NCBI RefSeq assembly: GCF_026212465.1
Contig: NC_080057.1
Coordinates: 16,229,138 to 16,293,137, forward strand
Reading direction: 5' to 3'
Origin: Amaranthus tricolor
Taxonomy: Eukaryota > Streptophyta > Magnoliopsida > Caryophyllales > Amaranthaceae
DNA length: 64,000 nucleotides
Shown: positions 50,115 through 62,477 of the stretch, piece by piece
Layout of the letters: every line of letters starts with the position of its first letter
Numbering within the stretch: position 1 is the stretch's first letter
The notes under the pieces: model-generated
The model's database searches: none
The model's input: the letters and a program-made list of their open reading frames with translations, nothing else
Told to the model about the DNA's origin: nothing
Made by a program: the position numbers and the translations under genes

Positions 50115-53100
50115 TGATCCTCTGCTACTCGACATTAGACCAAAGGCCAATGTGTCATAGCAGGACAATCATACGAAGTCATCAAAAATCAAACATAAAC
50201 ACAAACACGTACACGTCAGTAACTAGCATCAAATATAATAAGGACAACTACTAGATAACATTATATTATACAACAACATAAGATGATTTCATAAGACATA
50301 AGCACAGATCGTCAGTAACTAGCATCAAATATAATAAGGCCAACTACTAGATAACATTATATTATACAACAACATAAGATGATTTCATAAGACACAAGCA
50401 CAGATAGTAACCGTTTATCGGCCACTTATACTTCTTAATCTCATTTCGTTCTTTCCAACCCGAATCATGTGTTCTTGGGTAGAATGTAGATCTTCCCACT
50501 CCTCTTGTCAAAACATAAACTCTTGCAAAACACGCATAGTATCAACTCAACCAAGGCATTAACAGAATACCTAACACATGACCTTATAGAGCTTGTCTAT
50601 CTTAAGGTAAGTGTGATCATAGTCTATAATACCCTTAAGGTAACTTAACTTAGGCACACTTCTCACTAGCATAAACTATTCTATCAATAATTTTCTATCA
50701 ATGAGTAAACGTTCTATCAATGTGTAAGCTTTTTATCATAGAATGACCCTTCTATCATTAAATAACTTTCGATCAATGAATAAACTTTCTATCATTGAAT
50801 AGCTTTCTATTAGTGGATCTTTTCACTACTTCCTGGCATAGTGACACGGCCAAGGGCGTTATCGGCCATCCGGCGCCCCTGGCAAAGTATGAGCTCATAC
50901 CCCCTCCAGCTAACACCCTCGGGTCTTACCTTTGGGAAAAACTAACACACTGGGGTACTCATCTAGTGAAGAGCCACCATATTGGGGTTTGTAAGGCCCG
51001 AATGGTAACACCTCGGTCAAGGGGCGGTATCGGCCATCTGGCGCCTAATGACAAAAGTATGCTCATACCCCCCATACGGTGATCCCGTCGGATCTCACCT
51101 AGGGGACTATTAAATCAACCGGACATAATCTAGTTGAGTCACGCCAGTTAATCATAATCTAATACTTTATCAAATGGAAATAACTCCCGCTTTAGACTAT
51201 TAATGAGCGCCTTGGGATAGCAGCACGCCAAAACACACTGAGCCACTCAACAAAATATGAAATTCACCTATAAAGGAATCATTCTAACTTCAAGTAAGGC
51301 ATAATCCGATTCTTAAATAAATAAGGGGGTGGTCCCCACCTTTTACTAACACTCTCATTCTCTAAGCTAGTCTAGGCGCAAGGATTTCATAATCGATAGT
51401 TCTTCATATAAAGTGTACTCAATAGTATCTCATAGTTTCGATGCAATGTATATTATCACAATAAACAATAATGTCTTAAAGCAAATTGCATATAAGGGTT
51501 AGTTACTGCGTACACGTACCTGTACCTGTAAGCATCACTGCACGACCAAAAGTTACAAAATTTACCCAACTATGGTTCTATTTTCCTCTTATGAACTGGA
51601 AACCTATACAAGTTAGGAATAAAACTAATAAATCCCCTTAACTACTTTGTCATACCAACTAAATACCAAAGTAACCACTATCACCTATTCAACATGAGTT
51701 TTTCGATTACTCTAGCACGTACACAACTCATTCAATACAAGTCAAAATCATTAACTCAACACAACATAAGTCTTTTCACCAATTTAAAAGTAAAAGCATA
51801 TGTGAATCGTTCCTTTTCGTCAACTAATTTTGAGTATATCGATTCACGTTACCCAAAAATAACTAATCACAACTAAGCCTTACAATTTTAATATAACACT
51901 TATACAACAACAAGGCAAATTTTTGAGTTATCGAATCGCGATATCATTTGTTACATTCTTCAAAGTTAGAAAGAATTATAATCAAAACATGACAAGTAAG
52001 TTTAGCAACCATCGACGATAAGTTGACATTATGCTCTTGGCTTACTAACATTATGCATTATGACTTCAATAACAACCTAATAAGAGTACTTGTAATTCGC
52101 AACGATCAAACCACAGTAATTAGTAACTATTATTTCCAACTTAACAACCAAAAATCACTTTCATAGTCAACTAAAATCATCACCATCACTAATTATCTCA
52201 ACAATAACCAATCGACTAAGACTTAAAACAACTTTTAAGGTTATTTAATTAATTATCACCAAAATATAGCATAAAACACACATCATTAGTATTTCTTTTC
52301 TAAATCCAAACCCTAGTCATTTCATGTTCAAAGATAATACTTTTAACCATTATCCATAGCAAGAATCAATAAACTAATACACCACCATAATGTACATGAA
52401 AGCCCACACTATTACTAATTTCAAAGATAACACTTTTAATTGTTACTCATAGTAAAATTCAAAGAAACTAACACATAATTCAACACAACCCATAATTTCT
52501 AATCACACTTCAAACCCTAAGTCATAAATATGTTCAATTCATCCATTAAACTCTTACCCACAAAAAGATTCAACGAAAATAATACAAAAATCAATACTAA
52601 ACTCATAAACTTAATAACAATTTCAATTAAAGACAAGAGAAAATCAATTAGGGAAAAGGACATGGCTTACTTAGGTGAACAAGAGAAAAGGGGTGAAGAG
52701 AGGAGTGGTAAGTGTAGTGGTGGAGGGGAGACACGGTTGCCCAGCAGCCAGTTGCTGGTTGCACATTGCTGCTGCGTGACTGTGGGTGACTCATGGCTAG
52801 CAGGTGGGTTGGGCCACTGGTGGTTGGTGTGGGAGAAGGGGAATGAAGTTGTGGTGCTGCTGGGGCTCCATGGCAGCCGTCTGGGGCAGCAGGCACTGGC
52901 GGCACACCCACGAAGGGAGAGGGAGAAGAGAGGGAAAGGGGAGAAGAGAGAAGGGGTACCGTGGGTTTTTGAGTGTGAGGGAAGGGGTACCTCACTTAAA
53001 ACCCTAATCCATCCTTTTAATTTTATTTATTTACTTATTTATTTATTCATTTATTTACTTAGATTCATCTTCTTGCGAGGCTCAATTAAGAGACTCACCT

Positions 53101-53318
53101 TCATGTGCTCTCACATTTTAATAAAATAATAATTTGATTTGAACCTCTTTATTTAGAAATCGTAATTGTATTTTTAATATAAATACATGTTAATATTTAA
53201 ATTTGCATATGAAAGGAATTTATTAAAACTACCTCCAAACTAATTTATTATAATTATAAAATTCCCAAAAGTTATTAAAACATTAATTAATGACGTTAGA
53301 AAATCTCGGGGTGTTACA
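50115..53318 (-). other. Remainder of the solo LTR, no gene
   Basis: LTR sequence on the distal side of the hAT element. A direct duplication lies at about 50210-50400 (catcaaatataataagg...actactagataacattatat, twice in about 110 bp). Paired phrases tatcggccatccggcgcc and tatcggccatctggcgcc lie at 50860 and 51028. An (ATTT)n run is at 53021-53065. Confidence 0.6.
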
Positions 53319-53600
53319 CTTTTTGTTAAACTTGCAAGTTTATAATTCATCCAAACACTTTGTTATTAAGTGATATACCCTAAATACTAAGGGTGTATTG
53401 TGTTGTTTGTATCTCGTTGAGAATTTTTCAAGTTCAAACCCAAGTACCTTTGTGGGGGAAATATCACAAAAGGAAAGTGAGTACACGCCTACAAGAAGTA
53501 TTAAGTTTTCTGATAACGACATTTGTTACAAAAGCATCTCCAAGTTATTTAGTGTAATTTGTAAGTTTATGTATTTTAGCCATCAATAATGGGGAAATAC

Positions 53601-54149
53601 AAATTCTTCTAAATTGTAATTTGAATTTGGCATTATTAGTTTGTAATAAGTCTAACTTTAAATGATCAAAAGAGTAACTTTGGTTGTTAAAAAAACTTTG
53701 TTGTGTGGAATCTACTTTAAAACCTCAAGCTACTATTTTAATTTTAAAAGTGAAAATTTAACAGCCAAATTTAAAATTGTGGTAGTTTACAAGAGAAAAT
53801 GAAAATGATAACTACAAAATAAGTGCTTAAACAACAAATGTTCACAATGTGAAATTTAAAAACCTAAAGTGAGGAATCTAACAACCAGATTAAAGATCAT
53901 ATTAGTGTTGCTGAAAATACGCGTTTTGCCGTTTTTCAATATTTAAAATTTTGGATTTCTTTGTATGAACGTATCTTAGCGTGACATGGTTTTATATAAG
54001 ATTTGCTATTATAATTACAGTGAATCTCCTTTGAGAGGGCCACATAAATAGGACCATTTATAGGCCTAGCCCATTTCGTAAATCTAGTCATTTAAACTTT
54101 TTTTGAAATTAATTAGTTTTTTTATTTATTATCTTTTTGGATGTTCGAT
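53601..54149. other. AT-rich spacer
   Basis: Nothing supported. Confidence 0.35.
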
Positions 54150-54620
54150 TTTGAATTCTGAAACTAGATGTTAGATCTTGAAATAGGCATTTTAAGTCTT
54201 AAAATTAAGATTCAAAAAAAAAAAGTCTTGATATTGACAATTTTATACCCTTGGTTTAGACCTTTTAAGTCATGTAGCAGTTATTTAAGCAAACAAGGTT
54301 TGAAGTAGGGACTTTAAACCTTAAAGTAGATATTTTTAGTCTTATAATAGACATTCTAATATTTGGAGTAGTTATGTAAAAAATATAGTTAAGTCTATGG
54401 AGAACGAAAATTAAAACTTGGAGTAAAGGTTTTAAGAGTTGGAAAAGACATTTTAAGTCTTAAAATGGTAGTTTTAACTTTTAAGGCTTAGAATTGTAAG
54501 TTTGAAAATAGAGTTAAGCCATTAGAAAAGGAAGATTAAGACTTAAAGTTGTTATTTTAAGTGTTAGAATTGACATTTTAAATCTTGATTAACTGTTTTA
54601 TAACTTAGAGTTGTTGGATT
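54150..54620. repeat. Degenerate short-period tandem repeat
   Basis: About 470 bp of loosely repeated gacattttaagtcttaaaa phrases with variants (ggcattttaagtcttaaaat, gatatttttagtcttataat, gacattttaagtcttaaaat, ggttttaagagttggaaa) at irregular 25-45 bp spacing. No coding sense. Confidence 0.5.
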
Positions 54621-54712
54621 TGGAAAAAATTAATTAGGTTGTTCATATAGTCAAAAGGATGCGGCGCCTACATACGAGAGTTTGTATTATAATTATCACT
54701 CTCTTTACAACA

Positions 54713-54932
54713 ACACAAATTCTTGTGAGAGACGGTCTTTTTAAAAGACCATCTCTAATTGGGTCGGCCTATTATATATTTTTAAAATGTTGTAAGTAGG
54801 CATTAAAAATTATGTAAGTAAACATTTAAGATATTAAAAGTAGGCATTAAGAATACTGTAAGTAGACATTAATCTTTAATGGATTAAATTTAAAATACGT
54901 CTATCAAAGAGATAATCTCTCAAGAGACTAAC
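54713..54932 (+). mobile_element. MITE family X, copy A
   Basis: Left end caaattcttgtgagagacgg, right end atctctcaagagactaac. The interior has gtaagtaggcattaa and agattaa-type repeats (gtaagtagacatta). Same family as 55739-55999 and 57341-57590 in the opposite orientation. Confidence 0.65.
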
Positions 54933-55738
54933 AGTTAAGACAATGAAATGTATTGTAATGTATTTGAAAGGACCATAGGCCAAATAGAATAAACTCCCTC
55001 CAGTCCAAGTTTATTTAAATTGCCATATCAGTGATTAGGAGACGTTGGCCCAGCTAAATAGCCTGGTTGGCCTAGATGAGTAGTTTAAGTGACAACCTCC
55101 GCTCAAGTTGTTACACTTTTTTTGGAATCTATAAAGATTTGCTAATTCTCATTTCATATAATTTTTAGTTTGTCATTTTAAATTTCAGCTACATAATTTA
55201 TCTAATTAATAAAAACATTTACATTTGTACTTAAATATACTCATTTTTTATAATAGAATTGATACTTGTAATGTTAAAAGGGTCAATTTTTGAAATTTAG
55301 ACTTCATGTATTGACTTATCTTATTCATCGGAAATGGTCTTGTACAATATTGCTCCAAATTGTTGTATAGTACGGTCACACTAAAGATGTGTCTCATATA
55401 TAGGTTAATTAGTTCACTTATACATATTATGAGAATATAAGTTTGCTGTTTGAAATCGTCTTATTGATAAATGGTCTCTCACAAGAATAGCTCTTACTCT
55501 TAAGGAAAAATTTATAAATTTTAGTTTTTGTTGAATGAGATAATAATTTCGGCTATTTACAAAGTTTATGAAAAAGCATAGAAGTTTACAAGGCCCCGAG
55601 GTACCAATTGATCTAAAAATTTATGATAGATTCAAGGGCAACTTCAATTTTATTGAGTTCTAAACGGACAGTTTTGTTTATTTGTTTGTTTTTTTTTTAA
55701 TTATTTTATTTTATTTTATTTTATGATATTGTGAATAG
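54933..55738. other. AT-rich spacer
   Basis: No gene. It ends in a (TTTTA)n run at 55700-55724. Confidence 0.4.
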
Positions 55739-55999
55739 CTAGTCTCTTGAGAGACCGTTTTTTTGAGAGATATATCTCAAGCCCAATCCTTTAAAGATTA
55801 ATGCTTACTTACCGTATTCATAATAACTACTTACATTAACCTTAATGCCTACTTACCGTATCCTTAATGCTTACTTTCAATATCTTAAATCTCTACATAC
55901 ATCATTCTTAATGCCTACTTACAATACTTGAAAAAATATATAATGGGTCGACCCTAAAGAGATGGTCTCTCAAAGAGACCGTCTCTCACAAGAATTTGT
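55739..55999 (-). mobile_element. MITE family X, copy B
   Basis: Begins ctagtctcttgagagaccg and ends gagaccgtctctcacaagaatttgtg. The middle has tandem phrases taatgcctacttaccgtat. Copy A matches it in reverse orientation. Confidence 0.7.
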
Positions 56000-56700
56000 G
56001 TATTGTGAATCCCTGACATTCTATATAGTTACTCTGTTACATTACACTTGTTATATTTTACTTTATGGGACAATTTAATGTCTTATTTTGATAAATTTAT
56101 ACCTTGAGTTGCGTATAATAAGAATTTTAAAATTTAATAATGTAAAAATATTCAATTAAACAATTCAAATAAGATCTTACTTCATTCTATTTTTCTTACA
56201 CACTAGCTTCAATATTATAAAATAAGGTTAGATAAAGAACAATACCAAAAATATATAGTTGTGTAAAAACTATATCAGAGTAACTCAAAAAAAAAAACTA
56301 TATCAGAACGAAGGTAGTATAAAAAGGGGAAGGAGGACTTAATACTTTAAAAAGGGTGTAAATGAATCCTAGAGAAGTCTTCAACCACTATGACTAGACC
56401 TATTAATATTTAATCTGGCCTGAAATTAACTTGAAACCAACCGAAAATTTGTTGGTCATAACTCGGAATTTTAACTTGTATCCCAAAAATGTTTCGTCTT
56501 AAAAATACTTGAAAAATTGCGTCAAACCTGATCAAATTCCGAACCTGATCATTTACACCAATTTTCTGTTCACACGTCATTTCAGTTTCTCGTCATTATT
56601 TTTATATTTTGAGGCAAGTTCTTTATTGTAGCCTTAAAATAGGTGTATTGATTTTTTCATAAGAAAATATTTTCTTAAGAACACAAAAAATAACTGTATA
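56000..56700. other. AT-rich spacer
   Basis: No supported feature. Confidence 0.4.
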
Positions 56701-57215
56701 CTCCCTCCGTTCTTTTTTTGTTCTTCTTATTTGCTATTTACACAAATTTCAAAGTAGTTTTTAGCCTTAATACCTTTTAATATGCATCAGAAAAAATTAT
56801 AAAAAATACTCCTTCCTATTCAGCTTATGTGTCCCTTTTCCTTTTATGGTCAAGTCACCTTAATTGTCCCATTTCTATTTTTGGTATGAGTTTTTGACTT
56901 TTATGCCCTTAGTAACTTTATCCTATTTTCAATTATACTCTCCATTACCCATACTAATTTTCCTCCCTTACATTAAAAAAACCACTCTCTTTCCTACCCC
57001 TAGGATCCCACTTTTGACTCTCCTTAAAATCCGTGAAAAGTCAAATGAGACTCCTAAGGTGAATAGGAGGGAGTATATGATAAGTATACATTACGATGAT
57101 TTTTAACGAGATCTCATATTATATGTTTAATTTATCTCTCAAAAACCATAGTCAAACTTCTCTTTCCTTGGAGTAGAATATTTTAAATAAAAAGAATATT
57201 AGAGAATGGAGAGTG
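56701..57215. mobile_element. Outer Stowaway MITE (split)
   Basis: Left end CTCCCTCCGTTCTTTTTTTG after TA. The right end, inverted, reads cactctccattctctaatat before TA at 57216-57217. It is interrupted by the 265-bp MITE at 56809-57073; without it the element is about 250 bp, the usual Stowaway size. Confidence 0.5.
56809..57073. mobile_element. Inner Stowaway MITE
   Basis: 265 bp between TA duplications (56807-56808 and 57074-57075). Left ctccttcctattcagcttat; right inverted ctccctcctattcacctta. Strong terminal match and a younger look than the element it interrupts. Confidence 0.8.
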
Positions 57216-57340
57216 TATAGTGTTTTTTTAAAAAAATTTAATGGTAAAAAATAATTGTTATGAAATTTTTGACCCATTAAGTCGACCCGACCTAGACCCA
57301 ATAAACCCAAAGCATGAGTTGAGCACATTTAAAATTACAG

Positions 57341-57590
57341 CTAGTCTCTTGAGAGATCATCTCGTTGAGAGACGAATCTCAAGCCCAGCCCATTAAAGAT
57401 TAATGCCTACTTACCGTATTCTCAATGTCTATTTACATTATTCTTAATGCTTACTTACCGTACCCTTAATGCCTACTTTCAATATCTACTTACATCATTC
57501 TTAATGCATACTTATAATATTTTAAAAAATATATAATAGGCCACCAATTAAATATAGTTTCTAAAAAAACTGTATCTCAAAAGAATTTTT
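57341..57590 (-). mobile_element. MITE family X, copy C
   Basis: Begins ctagtctcttgagagatcat and contains taatgcctacttaccgtat and catcattcttaatgc, as copy B does. The right end (tgtatctcaaaagaattttt) is more diverged. Confidence 0.6.
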
Positions 57591-57634
57591 GTTAAAATTA
57601 ATATGATTTGAAAATAACACAACCAAAAGTAATA

Positions 57635-59690
57635 CTCCCTCCTATTCAGAGTAATTATCCCATTTGGTTGGGCATGGATATTAAGAGTGGGATGGAGTCC
57701 ACCAAAAAGTTGGTAGTTGAGATTTTTTAAGTGATTGGATTAATTGTTAATGATTCTCTCTTTTTTGTTAAATAAAGTAGATAGAATTGAATTTTGGAGG
57801 AAAAATTGGGTTTCACATTTACAATAAAATTAACTGACAATAATAAATTTTCGGGGTTTTTAAATTAACAAACCATAAAAGTACTTAAATTACAAAAAAT
57901 TACATAAACTAAATTACACATTACAAAATTGAAAAAATAAACTAAGTCTTCAATTCTTCCTTGATCTCATCAACGTTTTTTGAACGGCAACCGAAAATGA
58001 ACAACCCTCTCGCCATATGCGCATGCGGATATTAAATCTTTCGTTGACTTTAAATTTTAAAGAAAAACAAACACGATATGTATTAAGTGTTCAAAATTGA
58101 TTAATTAGCTACGAAAAATATGAACATTTTGATTTGAAAATGAAGCTATCAAATAAACTGGAAGACAACAACTCAGTAACATCAAACACAAAGAGACAAC
58201 AATTCCACACAGTAAGTCAGTAACATGAAAGATAATAACCCAAAATTTTCAAATTGGTGCCAAGTAAGAAAATTCAGAGGCACCAAGTAACAAAATTCAG
58301 AGGCAGCAACTATACAATGATAACATTAAATAAAGAATTCATCACCACTAATTAATTTACATCAACCATAATTGAAGTACAACCATGGTAAAAACAAAAG
58401 CGCTAGATAATTTTACTAGGAATCAAATAATGCATGAACTTTTATTGTCAGTCAACAGTAAAGGTAAGCCAACACACGGGGTCATCAATGACATGGCGAA
58501 AAAGTACGTTGTGAATAGAAAGACAATAGGAAGGATATGGGGACAGATGAAGCACCAACAACAGAAGAATCAACTTCCAATAAATGTCAACAGTAGGAAG
58601 AAAGTTCAAGGAACTTGAAAAGGCGAAAAAGACAAGTCAAGCCGCAATTGCAAGGGCCATGGGACTTAGCCAAAGCACAGTTGGGAGATGAAAAAAACAA
58701 AAGTACATTCGAAAGCACACCAATGCAATCAAACCATTGCTTAATGACAAAAATAAACTCGACAGGTTAATTTTTTGTCTTACAAGTTGCATTTTAAATG
58801 ACCACACAAGCAACTTCACGTTTAATGACATGTCAAATGTAGTGTACATAGATGAAAAGTTATTTTACATCACAAGGACACAACAGACATGTTATCTCAC
58901 ACCCGGAGAGGTAGAGCCACACAGAGAAATCCAATCAAAACGATTTGTGCCTAAGATCATGTCTATGTGTATTGTTGCTAGACCAATCTTTTCTAATGAA
59001 GGTGAGTTGATTTTTGATGGAAAGATAGGCACATTTCCTTTTACATACGAAGTGGCAGCACAAAGCAGTTCAAAAAACAGGAAGAGAGGAGAGCCAAAGA
59101 CCCATACAATCAATCACTGAAATACACACGAGAGATATGATTGTCCACAAGATACTCCCAGCAATTAGAAGTAAATGGCTAGCACATTTAAGCAAAACGA
59201 TATACATTCAACAGGATAATGCTAAGCCACACATTTTAGATGATGACATAGTGTTTAGAGAGGTAGCAACACTTGATGGATTTAGTTTCCACTTAGTGCA
59301 ACAACCTCCTAACTCACAAGATATATGAATTTGTTAGACTTTGGATTTTTTAGGTCAATACAAGCATTGCAGCATCAAAAATCAGCATACAATAATGCAT
59401 AGTTGTATGGCAGTGAATGCAGCATTTGAGAGTCTACAACCAAATGCATTGAAATTTGTATGGATCACTTTACAAACATGTAAAGTTGAGGTTATTAAGA
59501 ACTTAGGTGGTATAGATTATCACATTAACACAAACATGCATACCGTTAAAAACACAAATACAAAATCATCATAAGCCAAAAGGGAAAGATGTATCCATAC
59601 GAGAGAATGGTTCTCTAACATCAAAATCAGACACCAAATCATCATTATCTGGTAATTCTTCATCTTAGGAAGGGATTGATTTTAAAAGGG
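57635..59690 (+). mobile_element. Mariner-like element (plant MLE)
   Basis: The left terminus CTCCCTCCTATTCAGAG after TA (57633-57634) is a Stowaway-type end, as plant MLEs have. It contains a broken mariner transposase. The right terminus is not clearly visible before the PIF element; ggaagggattga at 59668-59679 is a weak candidate, or the end may lie beyond the PIF insertion. The leader at 57635-58384 has no gene. Confidence 0.6.
58385..59571 (+). pseudogene. Mariner-like transposase (DD39D type), broken
   Basis: Transposase of the MLE. The N-terminal helix-turn-helix is open from ATG 58385 (LDNFTRNQIMHELLLS, then YVVNRKTIGRIWGQ), resembling plant Soymar-like proteins. A frame break lies near 58600 and a TGA at about 58688. 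Then HTNAIKPLLNDKNKLDRL and VVYIDEKLFYIT (first catalytic Asp), VARPIF and DGKIGTFPF. A stop after THTINH. Then ILPAIRSKWLA, IYIQQDNAKPHI (second Asp) and QQPPNSQDI followed by stops. The third Asp lies in NSQD, consistent with the plant D39D spacing. The tail FESLQPNALKFVWITLQTC matches the C-terminal region. At least four lesions make it inactive. Confidence 0.85.
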
Positions 59691-59892
59691 AGGAAAACAT
59701 TAAGGGGCTGTTTGGTTAGGTTTAATAATGAAATGGAAAGGGAATGGACATACCCAATTCTCTTTGTTGTTGTTTGTTTGCCACTTTCTATCATTCTCTT
59801 TCCCCTTTTTTATTTTTTGGTTTACCCAAAATTGGCCCACACTCATTCCCCACCCTCCCAAAGACTTTCCATTCCCATTCCCCACTAAAACC

Positions 59893-60838
59893 CTAAAAAC
59901 AGTCCCAGCTCTCTCCCTTCACGGCTCTCTCTCCCTCAAGTTCACCTCTCTTCTTCACGGCTCCTCCATTACACAAGTCCCAGCAGCAGGCAGCAACAGC
60001 AGACCACTCCTCTCTTCCTCGCGTGCCGCCAGCCATAGCTCTGTAAGACACCTCCTCTTCTTCCATTTGATTCTTCTTGTTTTCAATTATAAGAGTACTC
60101 CTTCTCGTGTTACTATGAAAATCTTTCGTCATTTCCCCAACGGATTTTTGGGCTTTTCATATGCGTTACTACCTGCACACATGATACATCCCTTAATGAT
60201 TTCTCCGAACATCTATAAATTGATGAAATGCTGGAAGTTTATGCATCAACCCATTAAGTAATACATTACAGAGCAAATGATAGATAGTAGTAGAAGGGAC
60301 ATGATGATAATTTACCAACCACCCAAAAGGAAAAAAAAAAACCCAGTTTTTATTTTTGATTTTGAACACAAAAAACTCACAAAAAATTCTAAAAAGGAGT
60401 GAAGAAATAGAACCCACAATTCATATTTCCATAATCTGTAGTTTTTCTGGTATTTTCTCAACCCAATATAATCTTTTTTGTTTTATGATAATTTTTAAGG
60501 TGTTGTATTGTGTTTATTGCGATGGGGTGTATTTTAATCAATCCATTATGTTAAAGTTCTGTTCTTTTTGTTTTTATGAGTTATACTAGCATTTGAATCT
60601 TTCATGTTCTACATAGTTTTGTTGCTTAATTGTATTTTGATGGGTTTAATTAGATTCATTGATTTCTTAATGATTAAAGATTTGCTACATGAAAAATGTT
60701 ATACAAGTGTTAGTATTGAAGAAAGCTTACTTGATTGTTGGTTTAGTGGATGCGAAAGTTTACTTTATATATCTTGAGTATAAATAATATGTAAACTAGT
60801 CAATGATATAGTGTTATTGATGTTCTTTTCTACAGAAA
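59893..60838 (+). other. PIF 5' leader with intron
   Basis: C/T-rich start (59905-60060: cagctctctcccttcacggc) like a plant 5' untranslated exon, then a T-rich stretch ending in tttctacag just before the ATG at 60839. This suggests a leader intron upstream of the transposase gene. The open frame 59728-60261 inside it has no family resemblance. Confidence 0.45.
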
Positions 60839-62249
60839 ATGGGTCGCATTGGTACTTCTTTGAAAAGGAAGAGACATTGGGACTTTATTCGGTTCATAGT
60901 TACTATGATTAATTGTGTTGTGTTGCTACATTTGATGTGGTACTCGATGAGAAAAACTATATATGATTCCCATTATCTTAAGCTTGATAAAAAAAACTAG
61001 AAGAAGAATGAGATTGCACAACTTGAATAGAATGATTAGAGAAAGTAACACTTTGTGTAGGAACTATCTTTGTATAGGAACTATCTTTGTATAATCGATA
61101 CACATTTGGTGTACTTTTAGAGATGGTTAGAGATATTGGTGGATTAAATGAAACAAGAAACACATGTTTAAAGAGATGGTTGCGGGTTTCTTATACACAT
61201 TAGCTCACCATAAGAAAAATAGAATGATGGGTGCACATTTTTATAGAAGTGGTGAAATTATTAGTAGACAATTTCATGCTTGTTTGTTAGTAATCTTAAA
61301 GTTACATGCTATTCTTCTTAAGAAACCAACACCAATACAAGAGGATTGCAACAATGAAAGATGAAAATATTTCAAGGTAAATAAAAAACCAACACTTTAA
61401 TTTGAGATAAAATAGAGAGACTATTACATAATTTAAAGTGATATTGTTTGTTTTGTAGAACTCATTAGGTGCCCTTGATGGTACGATGATTCTAGTGAAT
61501 ATTCCTTATGAAGATCGATCCAAATATCGCACTAGAAAAGGTACCCTTGCTATGAATGTATTAGGAGTATGTTCACCCGAGATGGAATTTATATATGTCT
61601 TACTTGGTTGGGAGGGATCGACACATGATGGTGGGACTCTTGGAGATGCTATTTCTAGGCCTAATGGGTTAAAAGTTCCAAAAGGTAATTTGATTGACGT
61701 AATAGATTTTATTTGAGATTAACTTAGTAAGAGAGTAATATTTTTTAAAAAATTTGTCAAGATTGTTATTATCTATGTGATGGAGGATATACTAATGGAG
61801 AAGGATTCCTTGCACCATATAGAGGACATCTTTATGATCTTAGAGAAAGGAATAATGGCCCCCAACAACCTCAAATCGCCGAAGAACATTTCAACTTAAG
61901 GCATGCAAAAGCTAGAAATGTGATAGAGAGATGCTTTGGGTTACTCAAGGGAAGATGGGGGATTCTTAGAAGTCCTTCTTGGTTTAGTTTACAAACACAT
62001 GATCTAATTGTACTTGCTTGTGCCTTATTACATAATTTGGTAAAAAGATACATGCTTGCAGAATTTGATGATGAGGACTTGTTTGAGGAAAATGATAGTG
62101 ATGATAATGATGGTGATGATAATGAGGAAGATGATGTGGAGTACATAACCACCATTGCTGTAACCGATCCATGGACGAATTTTCAAAATACAATGGCCCA
62201 AAATATGTTCAATGATTGGAGGGCTAGACACCGCAGAATTACTTTGTGA
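60839..62249 (+). pseudogene. PIF/Harbinger DDE transposase (HARBI1-like nuclease), broken
   Basis: DDE_4-type nuclease of the PIF element. It starts MGRIGTSLKRKRHW. A frame slip at the A-run 60988-60996 is followed, in another frame, by TRRRMRLHNLNRMIRES. An 18-bp tandem duplication (aggaactatctttgtata) lies at 61058-61093. Then LLEMVRDIGGLNET, another slip, and MVAGFLYTLAHH. A TGA in NNER-stop-KYF sits where relatives have Trp. Intron (gtaaat...ttttgtag), then ALDGTMILV (first Asp) and YRTRKGTLAMNVLGVCS. A 77-bp intron (61685-61761), then YYLCDGGYTNGEGFLAPYRG (second Asp) and RNVIERCFGLLKGRWGIL (Glu). The DDE triad is intact and the last exons are fully open to a stop at 62247-62249. The tail is Asp/Glu-rich. 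Confidence 0.85.
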
Positions 62250-62477
62250 TGTCATTCTTTTTTATTAAAAAAAATTGTTTCTTATATTTGAACTTGAGAC
62301 TTGTATGTTTATTTCAATCTTGCTTCTTTTTTTTTATATATTAAGTCATGGATGTTGTATTGGATTAATAATAATTTCCTTTGTTTACTTGTATTTAATA
62401 TTTCTTGGTTAATTTCATTTTTATATACATGCAATTTTGTTTTTACTATGATTAATATGGTTCAAATGTTATAGAGG

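Noticed and set aside
52530..53129. 199-residue open frame and overlapping antisense frame
   Set aside because: Lies entirely inside the solo LTR, in its GC-richer C/T leader read backwards; no domain.
59728..60261. 177-codon open frame at the PIF left end
   Set aside because: Lies in the pyrimidine-rich leader of the PIF element and has no family resemblance; the leader-intron acceptor before the ATG at 60839 is a better explanation.
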